Assembly (NCBI GenBank): GCA_009767595.1
Contig: VSDK01022183.1
Coordinates: forward strand, 90,376 to 154,375
DNA: 64,000 nt
Direction of reading: 5' to 3'
DNA from: Symbiodinium kawagutii
Lineage: Eukaryota; Sar; Dinophyceae; Suessiales; Symbiodiniaceae
Part shown: positions 19,896 through 29,402 of the stretch, piece by piece
Layout of the letters: every line of letters begins with the position of its first letter
Position numbering within the stretch: position 1 is the stretch's first letter
Translations under genes and position numbers: made by a program
The notes under the pieces: model-generated
Told to the model about the DNA's origin: nothing
Databases searched by the model: none
What the model saw: the letters and a program-made list of their open reading frames with translations, nothing else

Positions 19896-20330
19896 TCCCT
19901 ACCTCTCTCACCCTGATCAAGTGATCAGCTATCTGGACAAGTGTCCAAGCGACAAGTGTCGCCCAGTCTTTTTGGGGTTTCCCCCAACTTTTGCAGTGTT
20001 TTGACAAGTGTCCTCAAGTGAGTTCTTACGCTGGGTCTTCACCCAACTTTTGCCGTAAGTTGACAAGTGTCCTCACTTAGTTCCTTCACACTTGCAGTAT
20101 CCGTTGAGAGGTTTTTGGTCTTTGACCTTTTAGGGGACTGTCTTGAGGCCATCCCAACTTCGTCAAGTGACGAGTTAACATGGTCAAGTGACCTCAGTCA
20201 AGTGACTACCAGTTTCTACTGTTTGGGATTTCTCATGTCAATGTTACTCATTGACTTACAGACTGTTAGGTCAAGTGATCTATGCTACATAGCTTAGCGC
20301 TTTCACAGTCTTAGTGCCTCACCCTAAGCC
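19896..20330 (+). promoter_or_regulatory. AAGT-loop hairpin array in the element's 3' non-coding region
   Basis: At least eight clear AAGT hairpins: CTGATC-aagt-GATCAG (19913), TGGAC-aagt-GTCCA (19934), GCGAC-aagt-GTCGC (19949), CTC-aagt-GAG (20013), TCGTC-aagt-GACGA (20160), GGTC-aagt-GACC (20182), AGTC-aagt-GACT (20196) and AGGTC-aagt-GATCT (20268, one G-U). Two pyrimidine-loop hairpins also occur, TTGGGG-tttc-CCCCAA (19972) and TGGGT-cttc-ACCCA (20032), each followed by the same CAACTTTTGC block, so they are duplicated hairpins whose stems changed on both sides. Confidence 0.75.
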
Positions 20331-20430
20331 GTGACAGCGCGGCCAAAGACTGACCCCAATTCTCAAAAGAAAAGGAGAAGCGCTGCTTTGCTTGAGAGTG
20401 AACTGTGTGCCGTTTTGTCAAAGGAATAAG
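20331..20430 (+). repeat. Split direct repeat B2 (right end)
   Basis: 100 bp, the terminal copy of B. The right flank continues TGGTCTC, unlike the ACGCACC that follows B1, and this defines the right end of the element. Confidence 0.85.
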
Positions 20431-21490
20431 TGGTCTCACTTCTCAGTCTTGTGTTGCGTGTTTGTGCTTGGGGAAATAGAACTTGGGCCGAATATACTGT
20501 GGGTCTGTTTCCCTTCTCAGTTATATTTTGACCGTACGCCATTTTATTTCAACTTGATTTCCGAACCATGGGTTTGCATTCAGTTCTGCTGCGTACAGTT
20601 TGAACGTTTGAACTGCCGTGGTTGGTTTCAATGTTGTTCCAAACAGGATCGCCCTCCAAACCTCGCTAGTTGTTGAGTTCTTGCTGCTTTGGTTTCACAT
20701 CGCGCACCATTTTAAGGACGTCAGTCTCACCTAACTCGAACCAAAACATGTTCATACGTGGACAAATGTTTCGAAATCCATCAAAGTGATACTGAACGGT
20801 CATGGGAGGCAACCAGGATACTCACAAATACTCACAACATTTTGGTGTTACGATTGTTCGGGTATGTCAAATGGATGAATATTGTGCTTGAACCTGGGTG
20901 ATTTCTGACACGTTGACGAAACAAAGGTTGAACATGTGGTGAGTTACAAGTGGCAGTGCTAGAAATCAATGATTGCGTCTTTGTGGGTTCAAGCTTCGAA
21001 GGATGTTGCAATGACCCTGTCAAAATTTGAAATGGGGTCCGTTTGGCCGGCGGGCACACAACACTGATGCGGAATGAGGTTGAATTTTCATGATGTGATT
21101 TTTACCATAGGTGAACAATTTTTGGTTACAAAACATCAACTGTGCCACCGAACTATGATCAAAACAATCCCAAAACTACAATCCGACCCACATGTTTGCG
21201 CTGCCTGCTATGGATTTTGCTGTATTTTGATTGTGTCTGACACTATTATACACTGTCTTGGAACATGGACTAAGTTTTTAGTGCAGTGTCGATCAATGCC
21301 CTCCGTATGTCTGTAAACCGACAGTTTGGCGCAGCATCCTCAGTGTACGGTGGGCGACTGTTTTCCTTTCAATAACTTCCATCACACAATTGATGAACAT
21401 TGCGTTTTCCAGAGATGGCTTGGCTTTCTCAGGAAACACACAATATTCTATTCTTTTCCCCATGAAAGGCAGTGAAACAACATGTGATGT
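20431..21490. other. No confident gene
   Basis: AT-rich unique sequence. Short open frames occur on both strands, but none has splice sites plus protein-like composition. No repeat was recognised. Confidence 0.4.
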
Positions 21491-21529
21491 CATGTGGTAG
21501 CTGTATCCTCGACTTTCAAATCCTTATGT

Positions 21530-21679
21530 CCAGGGTTGCCTCTAGGGCATGATCAATATGCAAGGGATGACTCTGCAGATCACTTTGAAACATTTGGCCG
21601 AAGTCGTTGTTTCTGTGTTCTGAGGCTTTGTTGCGGAAGGCGCTGGCAGCCTGTGGATCGACTGCTCAGCCACTCATAA
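21530..21679 (+). CDS. Possible terminal exon, unknown
   Basis: An open block after a TTATGTCCAG acceptor-like sequence reads through DDSADHFETFGRSRCFC to a TAA at about 21677. Composition is mixed and Cys/Arg-rich. No family or upstream exon was identified. This may be chance. Confidence 0.2.
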   Translation, partial: PGLPLGHDQYARDDSADHFETFGRSRCFCVLRLCCGRRWQPVDRLLSHS

Positions 21680-22121
21680 GCTTGGCTGTTAAGGATTACA
21701 CTCCGGTAATCCAACACACCAATGGAAAACATCATATTTTATAAAGGACCCCTGGAAACCATTAATCATTGGTGGATTTTCGATTGCAATGGTTGGAATG
21801 TGCGTGGCTTTGGTGGTAAAAGGACATTTGGGTTCTCTTCATCTTGACTTCTGTCTACATGGCTGTGAAGTACCAGTAGATCAACAGGGCTATTGGAAGT
21901 GTGGTGAACAACTATAGGCAACACTGTTGACTGTACACGCCCCCAAAAATTTGGTGTGTCGCTGCATCATATGAAGCTCAATTGAAATTGTGGTCAAATG
22001 GTTTGTTCAGTGATGGATGTCTGAGAAGTATTGTCAAAACTATGCATCAGCGATAAGAAGGGAGACGCACACAACAGGAATAGGGACTTTATCAACAGTG
22101 GGTCAGTGGTGTGGTCGCTTG

Positions 22122-22235
22122 GCTGGCTGGCTGGTTGGTTGGTTTGTTGGTTGGTTTGGTTGGTTGGTTGGTTGGTTAGTTAGTCGGTTCGTTGGTTGGT
22201 TGGTCGGTCGGTCGGTCGGTTGGTTAGTTGATTTG
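22122..22235. repeat. (GGTT)n/(GGTC)n microsatellite
   Basis: Tetranucleotide array of GGTT with GGCT, GGTC and GTTA variants. 21680-22120 before it holds nothing recognisable. Confidence 0.9.
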
Positions 22236-22705
22236 TGGCAAAACCTGTTGCTGTTTATTTGGCGCTAGTCGGTTTCTGCCTTCTTTTCAGGGCCGCGCGT
22301 CTTTTCAACATCGTGGCTGCTTCTCGCAACTAGTTTGGAAGCCTGGTAATTCAAGTTGGGTGCGAGGCATTTTGCCCCCTATTCTGAGCCATTTGCCATT
22401 CTAAGAAAGCTTGGGCTGCCCGACACCGGTATTTACCCAAGCACAAGACACAACCTTGGCAAAGGGCATATTTTCAGATGAAGGTTTATTTTGAGGTGAA
22501 TTTGAATCGCTTCAAATCTTTGGAGTCTGTATCCAGAGCCGGCCCTTCTAGATATAGACATTACAGCCTTGGAACTATGCGCCCTCCTTGGTAAAGCAAT
22601 AGCTCTTGCGGCTGCTTGCGGCTGCTTGCGCCACTAGCTTTGGACCCTCGCCGCCTTGCAACCAAAAGAGGTAAGGCATTTATGACTGATCTGAAGTGAC
22701 TAATC

Positions 22706-22912
22706 TTGTCGCAAGACAGGGTTTTTATTGACAAAACATATGTTTTCATGGATGCAAAAGTGGTCCCCAAGGAAGTCATTTTCCATGTGGGAAAGCACCA
22801 CTCGGGGGGAGCCAAGGTCCAGCTGCTGCAACCGGTTCTGCTGGTGGTGCTTTTTGCTTGCGCCAACTTCTTGGGCGAGTCTCCTGGCCCCGAGGGGTGG
22901 TTTCCTGGATGA
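22706..22912 (+). CDS. Uncertain open frame
   Basis: A 68-codon open frame from a TTG with a hydrophobic C-terminal half (LLQPVLLVVLFACANFLG) that could be a membrane segment. A longer antisense frame covers the same DNA, so the coding strand is unsure. No splice sites were chosen with confidence and no family is recognised. Confidence 0.15.
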   Translation: MSQDRVFIDKTYVFMDAKVVPKEVIFHVGKHHSGGAKVQLLQPVLLVVLFACANFLGESPGPEGWFPG

Positions 22913-23703
22913 CCAATGGTTGGAGGTTGCTGGAGTTGATGAACATATGGTCCACATATGCACAATGGAGGCCTTGAAACTAGCCTTTCTGGGGTTTCAA
23001 AGGTCTTTGGAGGTCTCTGACAGGAAATCCCATGCATCCTTGCTGGTATTGAGGCTGCATGGAGGCTTGAAATCTTGAAAAACGGAACGTGAAGTGAATC
23101 ACAGAATTACAGGAGTTAGCTTTGATACGTTTGAGCACTCCAAGGATATGCAGAGTTCCAAGCAAGTCTGTAGGTATCTCTGGCAAAGCGCCAATTTTTT
23201 GAAGCTGGAGCCCATATATCTATATGTATATATTATATATATATATATATATATCTCCAGAATCAAAGCTGCCAGTTTTTCGAAGGTATTTTCAGAGGTT
23301 TGGTTGATGTTTGGGACTGGTGTTGATGGCCTTTGATGAAGAACACAACGATGAATCTGAGAGCAAAGGTCCGAGGTGGCTTTGAAGACGGGTATTGATC
23401 GTCCGGCATCCCAGGAGTGGCGGCACTGGATGGCATCCTAAAATTGTTAGCGGCAAAATTTGCCCAGAAAAAGGTATATACTTAGTAGTGAAACAACTTT
23501 GAAACCACCCAGTTCCTTTCAAATCTTCCCATCCACCAACCCAGAGAATGTGCGTAACTCAAGATTCCCTCCCACGGTGACAGGAGAGATTGCAACTGGC
23601 CAGGGATTCAAGTGGGAAGGTAGATGATGAGCCACTTACAAGTGTTTGCACATTGACTTGAATGACAAATGTTGACATTGAGGAGATTGTCAGGTAGGAT
23701 TCC

Positions 23704-24408
23704 GTGCCACTCATGACAGTGTATAGGAGTAGCCTCATCCCCACTGAAGCACAGAAGCAACGCCGTAAGATGCTGAGAAGCGACATGGGCAGTGCAAGCG
23801 TTGCAGGTGCGGTGCATTTGAAGGATCCGTTTGAGACGAAGTATGCCGCACGCCTGTGCAACGAAGCTCACTTTGCAGCGCCTCAGTTGAAACATTCTGC
23901 AGCACTGAGAAGTCCACAACTTGGCACATTTGGCAACACTGAGGTCGCCCCAGAAGATGGGTTGGGGTCCCAGACAACCAGCTGCAGTGCGCATTTTGGG
24001 GAAGTGTGTATATTTGGATGTGGGGAAATACCAGCAATCAAGCTGCTCGCTATGCTCAAGCCAATGGATTTCTGCTATGTACCTGTCAGTGCCGATCCAA
24101 ACTCTACGGGTGTACAGGATGATTCAGCAAACATGTCGATGAGTGCCCAACCTGCGGACCTGCTGCCCAATCAGCTTACGTTTGGTTCAGTTCGGCAGTG
24201 CATCCTGGACGTGCTTGTGCGTTTTGTTGTTCAATCCTCAACTAGTCATCCCTGCTACACCACTTCCTTTCGCCACGAGCAATCTCATAGACTTTGTTTG
24301 TTTGTTTGTTTGTTTGTTTGTTTGTTTGTTTGTTTGTTTGTGTGTTTGTGTGTTTGTGTGTTTGTCAATTGGTTGGTTGCTTTCTTGCTTGCTTGCTTGC
24401 TTGCTTGA
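23704..24408 (+). CDS. Uncertain 234-codon open frame ending in a microsatellite
   Basis: Open from a GTG. The first ATG, at 23764 or later, is poorly placed. The middle has mixed composition; the last 35 residues are Cys/Leu/Phe/Val runs made by the (TTTG)n array at 24295-24365. A competing antisense frame exists at 23608-23994. No motif is recognised. Confidence 0.2.
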   Translation: MPLMTVYRSSLIPTEAQKQRRKMLRSDMGSASVAGAVHLKDPFETKYAARLCNEAHFAAPQLKHSAALRSPQLGTFGNTEVAPEDGLGSQTTSCSAHFGEVCIFGCGEIPAIKLLAMLKPMDFCYVPVSADPNSTGVQDDSANMSMSAQPADLLPNQLTFGSVRQCILDVLVRFVVQSSTSHPCYTTSFRHEQSHRLCLFVCLFVCLFVCLFVCLCVCVFVNWLVAFLLACLLA

Positions 24409-24410
24409 TA
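24292..24410. repeat. (TTTG)n then (CTTG)n microsatellite
   Basis: Tetranucleotide arrays TTTG, TGTG and CTTG in succession. Confidence 0.9.
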
Positions 24411-24778
24411 GATTGGAGGATACCTGGATTCTTATGATCTATTCAAGAATTCTGAGGGAATTTGTGGAATTGCTATTGTTATGGAATCAGTGCAGTTTTT
24501 CAGTTCAGGTCAACATGCCATATATCCTAGATTGTTGATGGGAAAACATACTGGAACACACTGGAAGCTCTTTTGATTGCCGGTTGAGAAAAGGTTTACT
24601 CAGTGAATATATATATATATATATGGTACACCCCCCCTCCAATAACGGTAACTTATGGTAGGATCACTTATTCCCTGATGAGTACATCAAGACACTGGAT
24701 TCAAGATTCAAGATTACAGGAAAAACTTCTTGAATCCAAGGCCTAGCCTTGAATCTTAAATCTTGAATGGCCAGTTCA

Positions 24779-25056
24779 GAAAACTAAAAAAACCTCGAGA
24801 AAACCAACAAAACCTAAAAAAACAAAAAAAAAAAACAATATTTTGAGACTCTTTGGTGGGGGTCTGGGGGAAAAACCAAAAAAACCTCGAGAAAACCAAA
24901 AAAACCAAAAAAAACAAAAAAACCAATATTTTGAGACTCTTTGGTGGGGGTCTGGGGGAAAAACCAAAAAAACCTCGAGAAAACCAAAAAAACCAATATT
25001 TTGAGACTCTTTGGTGGGGGTCTGGAGGAAAAACCAAAAAAAACCTTGAGAAAACC
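24779..25056. repeat. Tandem array, units ~70-88 bp, running into an assembly gap
   Basis: Units share TATTTTGAGACTC, TTTGGTGGGGGTCTGG and AAAACCAAAAAAACCTCGAG. Starts of the TATTTTGAG word at about 24839, 24926 and 24997 give variable periods of ~87 and ~70 bp, the difference being A/C-run length. The array is cut by Ns at 25057. Confidence 0.9.
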
Positions 25057-25787
25057 NNNNNNNNNNNNNNNNNNNNNNNNNNNNNNNNNNNNNNNNNNNN
25101 NNNNNNNNNNNNNNNNNNNNNNNNNNNNNNNNNNNNNNNNNNNNNNNNNNNNNNNNNNNNNNNNNNNNNNNNNNNNNNNNNNNNNNNNNNNNNNNNNNNN
25201 NNNNNNNNNNNNNNNNNNNNNNNNNNNNNNNNNNNNNNNNNNNNNNNNNNNNNNNNNNNNNNNNNNNNNNNNNNNNNNNNNNNNNNNNNNNNNNNNNNNN
25301 NNNNNNNNNNNNNNNNNNNNNNNNNNNNNNNNNNNNNNNNNNNNNNNNNNNNNNNNNNNNNNNNNNNNNNNNNNNNNNNNNNNNNNNNNNNNNNNNNNNN
25401 NNNNNNNNNNNNNNNNNNNNNNNNNNNNNNNNNNNNNNNNNNNNNNNNNNNNNNNNNNNNNNNNNNNNNNNNNNNNNNNNNNNNNNNNNNNNNNNNNNNN
25501 NNNNNNNNNNNNNNNNNNNNNNNNNNNNNNNNNNNNNNNNNNNNNNNNNNNNNNNNNNNNNNNNNNNNNNNNNNNNNNNNNNNNNNNNNNNNNNNNNNNN
25601 NNNNNNNNNNNNNNNNNNNNNNNNNNNNNNNNNNNNNNNNNNNNNNNNNNNNNNNNNNNNNNNNNNNNNNNNNNNNNNNNNNNNNNNNNNNNNNNNNNNN
25701 NNNNNNNNNNNNNNNNNNNNNNNNNNNNNNNNNNNNNNNNNNNNNNNNNNNNNNNNNNNNNNNNNNNNNNNNNNNNNNNNNNNNNNN
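25057..25787. other. Assembly gap (731 N)
   Basis: Undetermined bases lie between two different tandem arrays, so the gap probably reflects collapse of repeats. Any open frame crossing it is meaningless. Confidence 1.
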
Positions 25788-25952
25788 TTGGATCTTGGAT
25801 CTTGGAGCCAGAGCCTTTGGATCCACGAAGCGTTCTCTTGGAGCCAGAGCCTTTGGATCTTGGATCTTGGAGCCAGAGCCTTTGGATCCACGAAGCGTTC
25901 TCTTGGAGCCAGAGCCTTTGGATCTTGGATCTTGGAGCCAGAGCCTTTGGGT
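25788..25952. repeat. 65-bp tandem repeat
   Basis: Two and a half copies with an exact 65-bp period (starts 25788, 25853, 25918). Each unit contains three GGATCTTGGA/GGATCCACGA words and two GGAGCCAGAGCCTTTGG words. The period is not a multiple of three, so the frame rotates in each unit and coding is unlikely. Confidence 0.95.
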
Positions 25953-26088
25953 CATATGTGCCATAGACAAAAAGATTAAAGCTCTTCCACCCATGCCCTC
26001 TAAAGAGTTTGAAGAACCGTTGCACTGTTGTACCATAAAATTTTAGAAGCAGTCTCCCAAAGAGTGAATCCACTGCGGGGATTGCAAT

Positions 26089-26437
26089 GATCCCACCCTC
26101 CAAATGCTTGGTTGAACACCCAATGTGTGCCAGCAAACAATCACGGGTATTCCATCTCGTCCCTGATGGAATCAGGTTGAATCTTCAGCCAGCCTTTTTT
26201 TACATGATCCCACCCTCCAAATGCTTGGTTGAACGAACAAATTGTGCCAGCAAACGATGAATGGTGTTTCATCTTGTCCCTGGAACCAGGTTGAATCTTC
26301 AGTCAGCCTTTTTTGACATAATCCCACCCTCCAAATGCTTGGTTGAACGGACAAATTGTGCCAGCAAACGATGAATGGTGTTTCATCTTGTCCCTGATGG
26401 AGTCAGGTAGAATCTCCGGCCAGCCAGCAAACAAGGG
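26089..26437. repeat. Three tandem ~116-bp units
   Basis: Units start at 26089, 26206 and 26320 with GATCCCACCCTCCAAATGC or a close variant, contain GTGCCAGCAAAC and TTTCATCTTGTCCCTG, and differ by a few substitutions and indels. No coding role is seen. Confidence 0.9.
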
Positions 26438-27370
26438 ATCACACCCCCTATGCTGAATCATGTCAGACATGCGCAGCTGTGAGCAAAAAAGTGAAACAAA
26501 CACATTTTCCCGTTATTGGTGGGGGGGGGTAGCATATATATATATGCAGATACACCTACATACAGCTTCAGACAGATTCTAGATCCGCAGCATGGCTGTG
26601 ATGTTCTGGAGGCTTCTGACGGTTTAATCATAGCAGAAGCCACATAGTGCCTTTGCCACATATTTCTCTGCAACACCTTGCTTCGGTTGATTCAACCTTG
26701 ACCCAGCACGGAGGAAGGCCAGGGGTAGAATCTCCTCAACTGCACTGTTGTCTGCCCATAGCGCAGCGCATACTCATAGCACATCCCAAGAATCTCATCG
26801 TTCCACTTCTGTTTCGACCTTTCAAGGCTGGGAGTCTCCTTTCGCCGTTTCCTGGCGCAGCACACCTCGTCAAAGCGGGGCCCAGTGGCTGGACAACATG
26901 CCTAGCAATCAAGTGGTGCCAGGGGTAGATAAAGTTCAGACGGAACATCGATCATGTTTAGTTTACCATCAACTGCGCTTGAGAACGCAAGTTGCCCTGC
27001 AAAGCACCAAGTGAATGTTTAGCAACTTCACGAGGTTTTGCGTGAATTCACAATGATGACTTATAGCAACACTTTGAAGAATCATTCCTGAAAGGTACAT
27101 CTTTGGGCAACGGATGATTGCCAACAATGGGGACATACCTCTCCCGAAACGGACACCAATATGATTACAGGATCATGACGACCAGCAGCCTGCATGCCTT
27201 GGGACATCACTGATGACTGGTCAGCTTCAGATTGGGAGCGAAATAAAAATCATCAAGTCAGAAACCATCGTTGCAACCCCTCTACTTGGATGTTTCTTGT
27301 TTGTTATTTTGTTGCTTATTCAACCCTTCTGATTGGGCATAAGATTTCCTAAATTGAATTGGTGATGGAT
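26438..27370. other. No confident gene
   Basis: Unique sequence with short open frames on both strands around 26650-27015, where neither strand is clearly better. A (TA)n stretch occurs near 26535. Confidence 0.35.
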
Positions 27371-27373
27371 AGC

Positions 27374-27540
27374 AGCTGCAAGCCGTGCCAGATCAGCACC
27401 AGCAGTGGTGGCATTCAAAGATGCCGATGCGGTGGAAGACTATGTGGGACGCCTCAGCACTGACTCCGAGGCAGCAGGGAACCACCCAGCAGGCCAAACA
27501 ACCTGCTGGCATGGGCTACTTGATAGTGGTTGGGTTGGCA
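27374..27540 (+). CDS. Putative exon, unknown
   Basis: An open block with protein-like composition (SAPAVVAFKDADAVEDYVG, then RLSTDSEAAG) following an AGCAG acceptor-like sequence. It stays open to a TAA at about 27546; the true donor is unknown. It may be an upstream exon of the plus-strand gene traced at 29403-30953, but phases were not linked. Confidence 0.35.
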
Positions 27541-27545
27541 ATGGT

Positions 27546-28390
27546 TAATGAAGCTTAGTGATGGCAAAAACAGTTTACTTTGGTTCAGTGATGGTTCATG
27601 AATGGTTGACCACAATATCTAGCAGCGATGGTTGATTTGGATATGCTCATGGCTAAGCTGAAGTTATTTGCTGCGAACGAAGTGATGGAGGTCAGGCGAG
27701 AGGTTCAGAACTCTGGTTGCTTGGGTTGTCCTCTCACCCAGTATGAGTAGTGAAGGTTGCTCTTCCAGAGTCAACATTATCTGTGGTCAACATCTAATAA
27801 CCATTTCGAACCGCTATTAGCCATTGACTGATAAGACCGCATGAACCATGATTATCCACTTTGATGAGCCTTGAACATTCAGAAACGACCAGTTGACCAG
27901 GAATTACGAATTCTTAATTATCAGCATAGTTTCCCATCAATCATGAACGAACCATTCTCAAGCATGATACAGTAAACATCAGTAAACCATGTCTGAGCAT
28001 CACTTAGCCATGGCGTTTCGTCAGTGGGTAGCGAATTCTTCATCCAAGGTCAGGTCGGAGGAGTACGGTCAACCCGGTCATCCGCCTCTTTGCGGTGTCA
28101 CTTGGAAGGGAAGCCTATTGAGGTGGTCCAGTAGCAGTTGGCCGACTGGTACCCTGGTATTGCCTGGTCAGGTGCAATGGTGATCGCGGTACCACCATGA
28201 TGTACTGGTGGTCGAGCTCGCAATTTAGGTTGGAGTCATATGGCTAGTTATATGGGACTTAAGGGATGATATTTAATGCTTCATGAAACTAATGAAACAA
28301 ACGTGTAAACCCTTAAGATCACCCAGAATTATTAAGGGATCAGTTGGTTGGGGGAGCATTAAGATCTCACGAAACCTGATTTCTTTTTAG
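27546..28390. other. Intron-like repeat-rich stretch
   Basis: Rich in GGTTGATGG, AACCATGA and similar words, with a weak GC-richer patch at 28050-28180. No exon was assigned. Confidence 0.35.
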
Positions 28391-28525
28391 GGAGGAACTA
28401 GCGTGGCAACCGCTACAATCAACTGTTCACCTGCACAAGTTCAGGGAAAAATTGGTGGCAACCTACAAGCACATCTATGGACGCGGCTCCATATCACACT
28501 CGCCGAAACGATTCGAACGAACCTG
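28391..28525 (+). CDS. Putative exon, unknown
   Basis: Opens after TTCTTTTTAG, a strong pyrimidine-rich acceptor, and reads EELAWQPLQSTVHLHKFREK and onward through ISHSPKRFERTWK. A GC-type donor (TGGAA^GCTCTG) would end it just before an in-frame TGA. The composition is clearly protein-like, but the family is not recognised. Confidence 0.45.
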
Positions 28526-28914
28526 GAAGCTCTGACAGGTTCTTCGAATCAGTTTAGAAACACGCAGAGTTATGTTTGTATCTGATTGATTTTATGGCAG
28601 CCTCAGGCCAAAGACAGCTTGTTTCCGATGATGAAGGCTTGGATAGATGGTATTACTGTATTACTTTCTTCTCTAGGTGGCAGTCTAGTGATGGCTGGTG
28701 GCGTTTCCTCACCGATTGGGTCTTTGCCTTGAGACGATCACCCCAATTTCCCAAGTTCAAACCTTGGCTCGTTGCTAGTTGAAACTAATGATTTGCTTTT
28801 GTTGAACATGTATATTTATATAGTCTGTGTAGTTCTGTGGTGTTCGCAATGTGGTGTAGCCTTATGTAGCCCCTTCTTGTAGGCTTCATCCTCTGGTATT
28901 CGAACAGTGCTTTG

Positions 28915-29077
28915 CCAGTGCTTTGCATTTCGATGTCTTTGCCAAGGCTGTGACCTTCGATTCCTTGGATGGAAGCAAGTACACCATTCGTTTGAATGGC
29001 ACCATCATTGGCAATCGCGGAGCTGCTTGACATCAAGCCCTGGGGCCTTGACTCAGCGCCTAAGGCTGTGAGTGTAA
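28915..29077 (+). CDS. Putative exon region, unknown
   Basis: Two overlapping plus-strand readings are protein-like: one with TFDSLDGSKYTIRLNGTIIG, ended by a TGA, and one shifted frame with ELLDIKPWGLDSAPKAV ending at a GTGTAA donor candidate. Either an unseen short intron or a frameshift joins them. A long antisense frame over this span looks like a shadow. Confidence 0.3.
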
Positions 29078-29402
29078 TGAATGCTAGAGCACGGCAGTAA
29101 TGCGAAGTTTCCTTCGACTGGGATTTAGACATATCCGTGTTTATGTACGATTTCGTCCTATGTAGAGATGCATCGTAGACATGTAGTTTTTGTATATACA
29201 AGTAGGTAGTTGGCACATGTATACACATACGCATGTATGCGCATGTCATATCATGTCATGTCACGCTATGTCATGTAATGTAATGGAGCGCAAGGCATTG
29301 CATGTATGCGTATACATGTGTGTATTCACAACATATGTATATTTGTTCATCAGCCAAATAGGATTAGGATGAGGAATTGGGTGCCCTTCAACTTGCGTCC
29401 AG

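Larger units (their letters stand above)
10880..20430 (+). mobile_element. Tyrosine-recombinase retroelement, PAT/DIRS-like, with split direct repeats
   Basis: A 9,551-bp element. Repeat A occurs at the left end (10880-11241) and internally near the right end (19534-19895). Repeat B occurs just before internal A (19438-19534) and at the right end (20331-20430), giving A1-ORFs-B1-A2-(435 bp)-B2. This is the split-direct-repeat plan of PAT and Ngaro elements, where the internal B-A junction matches the junction formed when the ends join in a circle. Plus-strand ORFs encode, in order, an unknown protein, a tyrosine recombinase, a zinc-finger gag-like protein, and a C5-methyltransferase-like domain fused to RT and RNase H. 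Repeats A differ at 5 of 362 sites with no indels, so the copy is fairly young. Frames two and three are broken by two TGA stops and two frameshifts, so this copy is probably not autonomous. Confidence 0.85.

Noticed and set aside
24756-26136. Open frames of 340-440 codons across 25-26 kb
   Set aside because: Most of their length is the N gap read as X, and the ends are tandem repeats with periods that break the frame.
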